Part shown: piece by piece, positions 40,701-64,000 of the stretch | Layout: every line of letters begins with the position of its first letter | Numbering within the stretch: position 1 is the first letter of the stretch | Notes under the pieces: model-generated | What the model was told of the DNA's origin: nothing | What the model saw: only the letters and a program-made list of their open reading frames with translations | Database searches by the model: none | Origin: Metaphire vulgaris | Lineage: Eukaryota > Annelida > Clitellata > Crassiclitellata > Megascolecidae | Assembly: GCA_018105865.1 (NCBI GenBank) | Contig: CM030834.1 | Span: 20,602,219-20,666,218, forward strand | Reading direction: 5' to 3' | Length of the DNA stretch: 64,000 nt | Program-made: the position numbers and the translations under genes

Positions 40701-41023
40701 ATCTAACTTATAATTTGCAAAAATAACAAGTAGTTATTAATGATCAAAACACAAATGATCACCAATAACAAGTAGTTATTAATGATCAAAACACAAATGA
40801 TCACCTGTACATCTGCAACTGAATAATTTTTTCTCTGCTCATTTTGACTCTCTGGATTCTTGAAGGTGTAATGGTACCCAAACACAGTTGCTCCCCCACC
40901 AACAGCAAGAGGAACAAGTACTCGACTAGACGTTGCGATTCTTCGACGTTGGGTCGAAAGGCAGCGTACAAAACTCAACCGTTTAATAAGTTTTGTTGCT
41001 GAGCAAACTGGCAAATTTGTCAT
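37179..41023 (-). CDS. PISD: Phosphatidylserine decarboxylase proenzyme, mitochondrial, five exons
   Basis: PISD converts phosphatidylserine to phosphatidylethanolamine at the mitochondrial inner membrane. The exons on the minus strand are 41023-40805, 40008-39772, 39201-38862, 38170-38010 and 37379-37179, with phases 0,0,1,0, giving 385 residues, close to the vertebrate length. The N-terminus is rich in Arg, Ser and Thr and is followed by a hydrophobic segment ([16 protein letters not shown]), as expected for a matrix-targeted inner-membrane protein. Family signatures are [64 protein letters not shown] and the self-cleavage LGST in [15 protein letters not shown]. The frame is intact. The gene converges on ROR (stops 1.8 kb apart) and runs in the same direction as FAK. 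Confidence 0.95.
40805..41023 (-). CDS. PISD: PISD exon 1: mitochondrial targeting and membrane anchor
   Basis: The exon begins at the ATG complementary to 41021-41023. It encodes a basic leader with no acidic residues up to the anchor ([20 protein letters not shown]), then a glycine-rich hydrophobic stretch, then a polar linker ending CAG|GTGATC in phase 0. This layout matches mitochondrial presequence plus inner-membrane anchor in animal PISD. Homology is weak in this part, so the start is chosen from position, composition and phase. Confidence 0.75.
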
Positions 41024-43918
41024 TATTGATGACCTTTCGTCAATCTAACGAGCAAAAATCATAACAGTAGGATAAAAGAAGAAAACGGTTGACTGGTTCA
41101 CTTTTCAAATTAAGCAAAGAATCTAAATTCTAATCAAAAGCCGATTAAATAACGACAGTCGTTTGTTTAATGCTTCGTACCGAAAGTACATTCGAATGTC
41201 GATTTCGTTTGAACAGAAAAGAATTAAATCGTTAATATTCGACAAATTTACTGAATACAATAAAACGCGAGAGCAACAAAACTTTTGATAATAATTATTA
41301 GATAATTATCGTAGACTTCGCATGTGACCATTACGTCCTTCTAGTCTCACTTTAATATCAACATGTGCGCCGAGAAGCCTCGTCTCCCGTCTCGCCCATA
41401 GTCGTGAGACTTTAAGCCCAATCGACCACCACAAAAATTATGATGCAATTATAATGCAATGCCAGTTCAACTTTTAAACAATTTCCGAATCGCTTTGTTT
41501 TAATGCACTGGTCATCATTCATTCAATTATTCATTTTGTCAGTCATTTATTCATTCATCTCATTCTTAAACCCTAAAGCAGTTGCAACGACGTGATGTGC
41601 GAACTTCTATTGGAGTCAAACAAAAAACGTTTAGTTTTCTGGCAAAGAGGAAACTCTTTAACCGATAGAACTAATGACAATTTACAGGCAGTGGTGGCTC
41701 CACCGGGGAGGGCAGGAGGAGCCCGTGCCCCTATTGAGTGCCTGCCCCGGGTGCCCCCCCCCAGTGGCCTTTCTGTTGGGACCCTATACCTAACGATACA
41801 TACATTAAACAAATGGTTGCCCCCATGATTAGAAGTTCCCCCCCAACGCCCCCCCACTTGCCAAATCCTGGAGCCGCCACTGTTTACAGGAGATTGAAGT
41901 AGACATGTCTAGGCAGAGCGGACCGACAGTCTCAAAAGCAAAGAGAATTAACCTTAGTGAATGTAGTATTTAACTTTTGGTTTATATTTAAAAAGAGAGC
42001 TAGAGGCTTAGAAGACATCTGAACTTGAACTAGTATACTGATATATAATGAGGCAAAGTATGGAACAAAATAGAGAGATGCATTTATAGCCTGGATTTGA
42101 TAGTACACACACCAAGTCAGATATAAATTTGTTTGGACCAGCAACAGGACACCACAATTTTCCAATTTCAGCATTGGTTCTAGGAAAATAATATCGAGTG
42201 ATGACTATTCACATCTTTTAATTTGCTTAGCATTTCTCGATGACTTAAGGACAGCGCTATAATGTCGTCCTATTGCAATTACCGTAATATCATTATTATT
42301 AATTTCACCAAGTGCAAATGTTTTTGGAGATGCATGGCCAACTTGGAAGTTGGCCATTTTGCAAGTTTTGTAAGTTACATTTAATAGACAGGTCTAATGC
42401 AAGAATGATTAGGATGGTCTTGGAAATTAAGTTCTATTCTCAGGTAATTGGTTTTGACCACCCCATTGTGTAAAGAATTACAATATTCCAATTGACTGGT
42501 AGCAAGAGCATTCAAAAAGAGCGCTAAAGGCAGATTTTGGTACATGATAAAATAATTTAAAAATAAAGCATTTATGGACAACATTTCATTTAATATATAA
42601 TTTAATACCAAGGATCATAAAAATACACCAAAATTAAAATACAATTATATCAGTAGTGATAATAAATACTGTTGTTTGTTCAATCTGCTGCTTAATACAG
42701 TCATTGGCTACTAAATTCAATTCAGTAGAACTCTTCAAAGAGAATGAAGAGGGCAATCACGCTCAGTTATTTTAATTTAAAAAACAGATTAGTACATTTC
42801 TTAACAACACTGAGCCTTGTTTTAAACCTTAAGACTTATATATACTATTTTATGGCTGACATGAATGTAATAAAAAATTTGTGAAGTTTTCCATTTGAAA
42901 ATTTAAGACGTAAAGTTGTCACTAACAAATGCACATGTATAAAGGCAAGTTACAAAAATATAATTCGCAACAACGCAGTCTGACAACGACTACCGAGTAA
43001 AAAATTAACATGGAGGGGCAGAGGAAGTAATAAAACCGTCTCCAAAAAGGAATTAAAATGCAGAGGCCGATAGACTTCGCACAGGTAGATGCCCATGAAA
43101 CGGTTAAAAACAAGTAAACACAGGTGAAAGTATATATATCATGGTTGCATCAATTTAGAAGAAGTGGGAAGTTTAAAGGTAACTTAAAAGATCTGCAGCA
43201 TTGAATAGAATAACCAGTTGATTTGCCGGTCGACCAGCAGGGTTAGCTAAAGCACTTGCATCGACTAGATATAAGAACTCTGTTCTGAAAGCAAACTTCA
43301 GACACGAAAAATATTCAGCTGTGTTATGCAGGCTTAGTTACTAGCATACATGTACAATCGACATATGGTATTAAACCCGATGCGAATGCGCTGTACTGTG
43401 CCCCTCAAATGGCAGTTATCACAGCATCAAGTTTAGAAATTATGGCTTAGCAGGAAATTTGGAAGAACAATTAACATTTAATAAGTTTTAAAAATTGCTC
43501 AAGTTTTCAGAAAAGTTTCAACTTTTAGAAAACTCTGGCCAAACTCCATTCCATACAAATTCTGTCAAAAAACAAGCACTATGACAATTACTATGTTCTG
43601 CAAATTTCACCCTCACTACTGCTTTGTCTGATTTGCCTTACCAAATTTTGGCCCCAGTCACGTGTCATGCTATCCTATTTTGATATACAGTAGAATGTAT
43701 CCATGATGGACCTCAATAAACCAGGAGATACTATCTCTTATTTGCAATCTGCTAGTAGGTTTTAATAAGCATGGTTTAGAAAAATTGTGTACTCTGCAGA
43801 CTATAGCCAAGAAATTCGATTCTAACAGCGTTCAATGTGATAGGACTCTTTTGAACATTCACAAAAAAGTAAAAGTGGAAAAGTTTGAATTAAACATTAA
43901 GCCTCATTGATCCTGGCT

Positions 43919-43954
<36 letters not shown>

Positions 43955-46096
43955 ACACCCACAAAACCAAACTCCTCTAGAATCATTAAGCAAATAAAGA
44001 ACAGAAGGCTGATGGGCTAAATCTAAACTTCAACATATTCACAAAGTTTTCAAAACACTGAGACAGCAGACTGGTCGAGCATCTCGCTAAGCCTTTACTA
44101 ATAGTGACGAAAGTCAAAACTGCATACTTATAAAGATATCACAACATTATACAGCTGTTGAAGTCTAGAACTTAGGAAAATGTGACACCGTTGAGGACTC
44201 TGTTGTAACAAAGTTCAGTCTTCTAACATCGCCCGATACAAATAGTGAAAAACACAAGATAAATCTCTTCAGATAAATCATTACCTAAGGAAATAATAAT
44301 TAATCTCTGATTGAAACTCAGTGCTTAAGGGAAATCCAACAAAGGTAATCTCTTGAATTCTTAGCACAAATATGCTGCTCTTGTGAAAAATTTGAGATTC
44401 TAAAAGTAACACAGCAAACACGATGCAACGAAACTGAAAGAAAAACTGACAAAGCTGCTAACATTTCTGCACATAGCACTGGGCACAATGCAACAAGAAA
44501 ACTATATAGCTGACTAAATTACATGTGAAAAGAGAAAACGAACTAAAAATTTGGACAAGCAGTGTGGTCAGTGATCATGATTTGATTAGTAAAATAACCC
44601 ACAGCAAGCCACGATTTGATCATGGGCAAACACGATCAGATTTTAAAAACAATGCAGTCAAATGTGATGATTATTGCAATTGGCAAAAAACATACAAAAT
44701 TAATAAAGCCGATGAACTACTAAAATAGTCACCAGCCAACAAAAATTCTGAAAATCATTTTGATAAGATCAGTAAAGACTAACTTGCTTGTATTGGTAAC
44801 CCACTGGGTACGAGATTCAGAAAATTCAAATTGAGAGCTTCCCTTCCCCTGCTCTGCCCTATACACGACAATACACAACTGTAATTATATGTAGTAACCT
44901 GGACAACAAAACATATAATTATAGAAAAATCACTAACAACAAGCAGAAAAACTACACACAGAACGATTCAGAACTTAAATAAATACTTGATACAAACTGC
45001 ATACGTTTTAAGAACATCACATGCCAGGAGATGCTAGAAACACACAGAAATGCAAGTCTTGAGTGATGTCTCAATTTCCTGAAATGCTGATGGGTAATCA
45101 GGTCAGGTCGGGTCAGGTAGGACCTGACCTGCTGGGTAATGCACGCACAGCAAGTTATACTTCAAAATTTGTCAACAGTCGATGACATCCAGTACTGGTC
45201 GAGGTGCCCAACTCTGCAGATTTTTCTGTCAACAGTTCACATACAACGCACAAGGTCACAACACGCTTTAAATTTGCACTCACAAAATAAAACTAAACTG
45301 AGAATTAGCTGGCTCCGAGTACTTAAGATTAAAATTTCCGTATGCAGCAAACGCTCGTAAGTGATCGAAAAATTTCAAACAACAAGGCAATTTTTCTAAT
45401 CTCTGCTGCCCCATTACAAATGTTTAAGTCTAACATAACCAATGCATAGTACTAGGCATAGTCAACAAAGGGCAGTCAGCACATATCAACAAAGAACAGA
45501 GTGCTACATCATGAACTGGGGTAAAGTTCTGTCAAATGTGAATATTTACCACCTCTGAACTTTAAATTTAACTATGATGATCTGCATACAACACATATCA
45601 ATGACCGATTTATGCCAAGCACTGTATATGCAATGGTCAAATGCTGCAAACAGCAAGCGAGTGTACATAAGGTTGTCAGAAACTGGGATGAACAAGAAAA
45701 TAAAATAAAAATTAATTGCATAATATAAACTCAAAAACGCATCTGGCAAATTGCCATCAATCCAGTCCTTAATCAATGAAACCATCTTAAAATTGACAAA
45801 TCCTGTAGTAAGAGAAAAATGTCTATAGAATAATATAAAAATGTTTTAACTTAAATGAATTAGAGAATTTGATTAAAACCCTTCTGTCATACTGTTAACA
45901 GTATGAACAGATCTCAAATTTAAAAAAAATAAATAAACACTTTCCACTGAATTAACAACAATTGGAACAGGCAACTCAGATATATCCGCCGCTACTGAAT
46001 TTACAAGCTCTAGGTACAATCGAACAAAAGGGAGCAGTTAAAGGAGTACAAGCAAATGAAGCCAAAACGGAGACAAACTGAGTCAGACGTTCACAA
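41024..46096. other. Gene-poor spacer between PISD 5' end and FAK 3' end
   Basis: This 5 kb stretch is AT-rich and holds one hAT-type element (41689-41882) and a (CA)n tract (43921-43951). I saw no coding exon with recognisable homology. It should include the PISD promoter on its left side and the FAK 3' UTR on its right, but no clear core-promoter element or polyadenylation signal could be fixed. Confidence 0.5.
41689..41882. mobile_element. Short hAT-type element (CAGTGGCGGCTCCA family)
   Basis: The ends CAGTGGTGGCTCCA and TGGAGCCGCCACTG are inverted with one mismatch. A perfect 8-bp duplication, TTTACAGG, flanks it (41681-41688 and 41883-41890). It lies about 0.7 kb upstream of the PISD start codon. 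Confidence 0.88.

Positions 46097-64000
<17,904 letters not shown>

Noticed and set aside
41573..41857. Frames of 78-94 residues upstream of PISD
   Set aside because: They lie within the hAT element 41689-41882 and its flanks and have no protein homology.

Overview
The window is animal nuclear DNA. It holds split genes with GT-AG (and apparently two GC-AG) introns, a receptor tyrosine kinase, a mitochondrial phospholipid enzyme and a focal adhesion kinase. These sit in AT-rich sequence full of microsatellites, short DNA transposons and tRNA-derived SINEs. The abundant AGGCCTA-type words and the repeat style suggest a marine invertebrate, perhaps an ambulacrarian, but the sequence alone does not settle the taxon.

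Layout. Positions 1-3750 are repeat-rich upstream DNA. Positions 3751-35357 (+) carry a ROR-family receptor in eight exons: signal peptide, Ig domain, acidic linker, Frizzled cysteine-rich domain (CRD), then transmembrane segment plus kinase plus tail in one exon. Intron 1 is about 20 kb and is mostly repeats. Positions 41023-37179 (-) carry a complete five-exon PISD (phosphatidylserine decarboxylase), convergent with ROR. Positions 41024-46096 are gene-poor. From 64000 down to 46097 (-) there is a 3'-complete focal adhesion kinase (FAK/PTK2 family) gene in 26 exons; its 5' end lies beyond the right edge. I derived all exon joins by hand, and every splice phase agrees from exon to exon.

Most notable points. 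The ROR reading frame is broken by two single-base deletions, its DFG aspartate is glutamate, and no kringle exon is found although the CRD and transmembrane exons join in phase. FAK has a 246-residue tail after the FAT domain with an LD-like motif, a 94%-identical partial copy of a kinase exon abutting a (CAT)n array, and two likely GC donors. The repeat fraction includes at least a dozen short hAT-type elements with readable 8-bp target duplications, several sharing a 20-bp internal motif, and an 80-bp palindromic family seen only in FAK introns.

The three genes act in different compartments: ROR is a Wnt-type receptor at the plasma membrane, FAK works at integrin adhesions, and PISD is in the mitochondrial inner membrane. 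Nothing in the sequence implies joint function. I did not find a coherent new multi-gene system.
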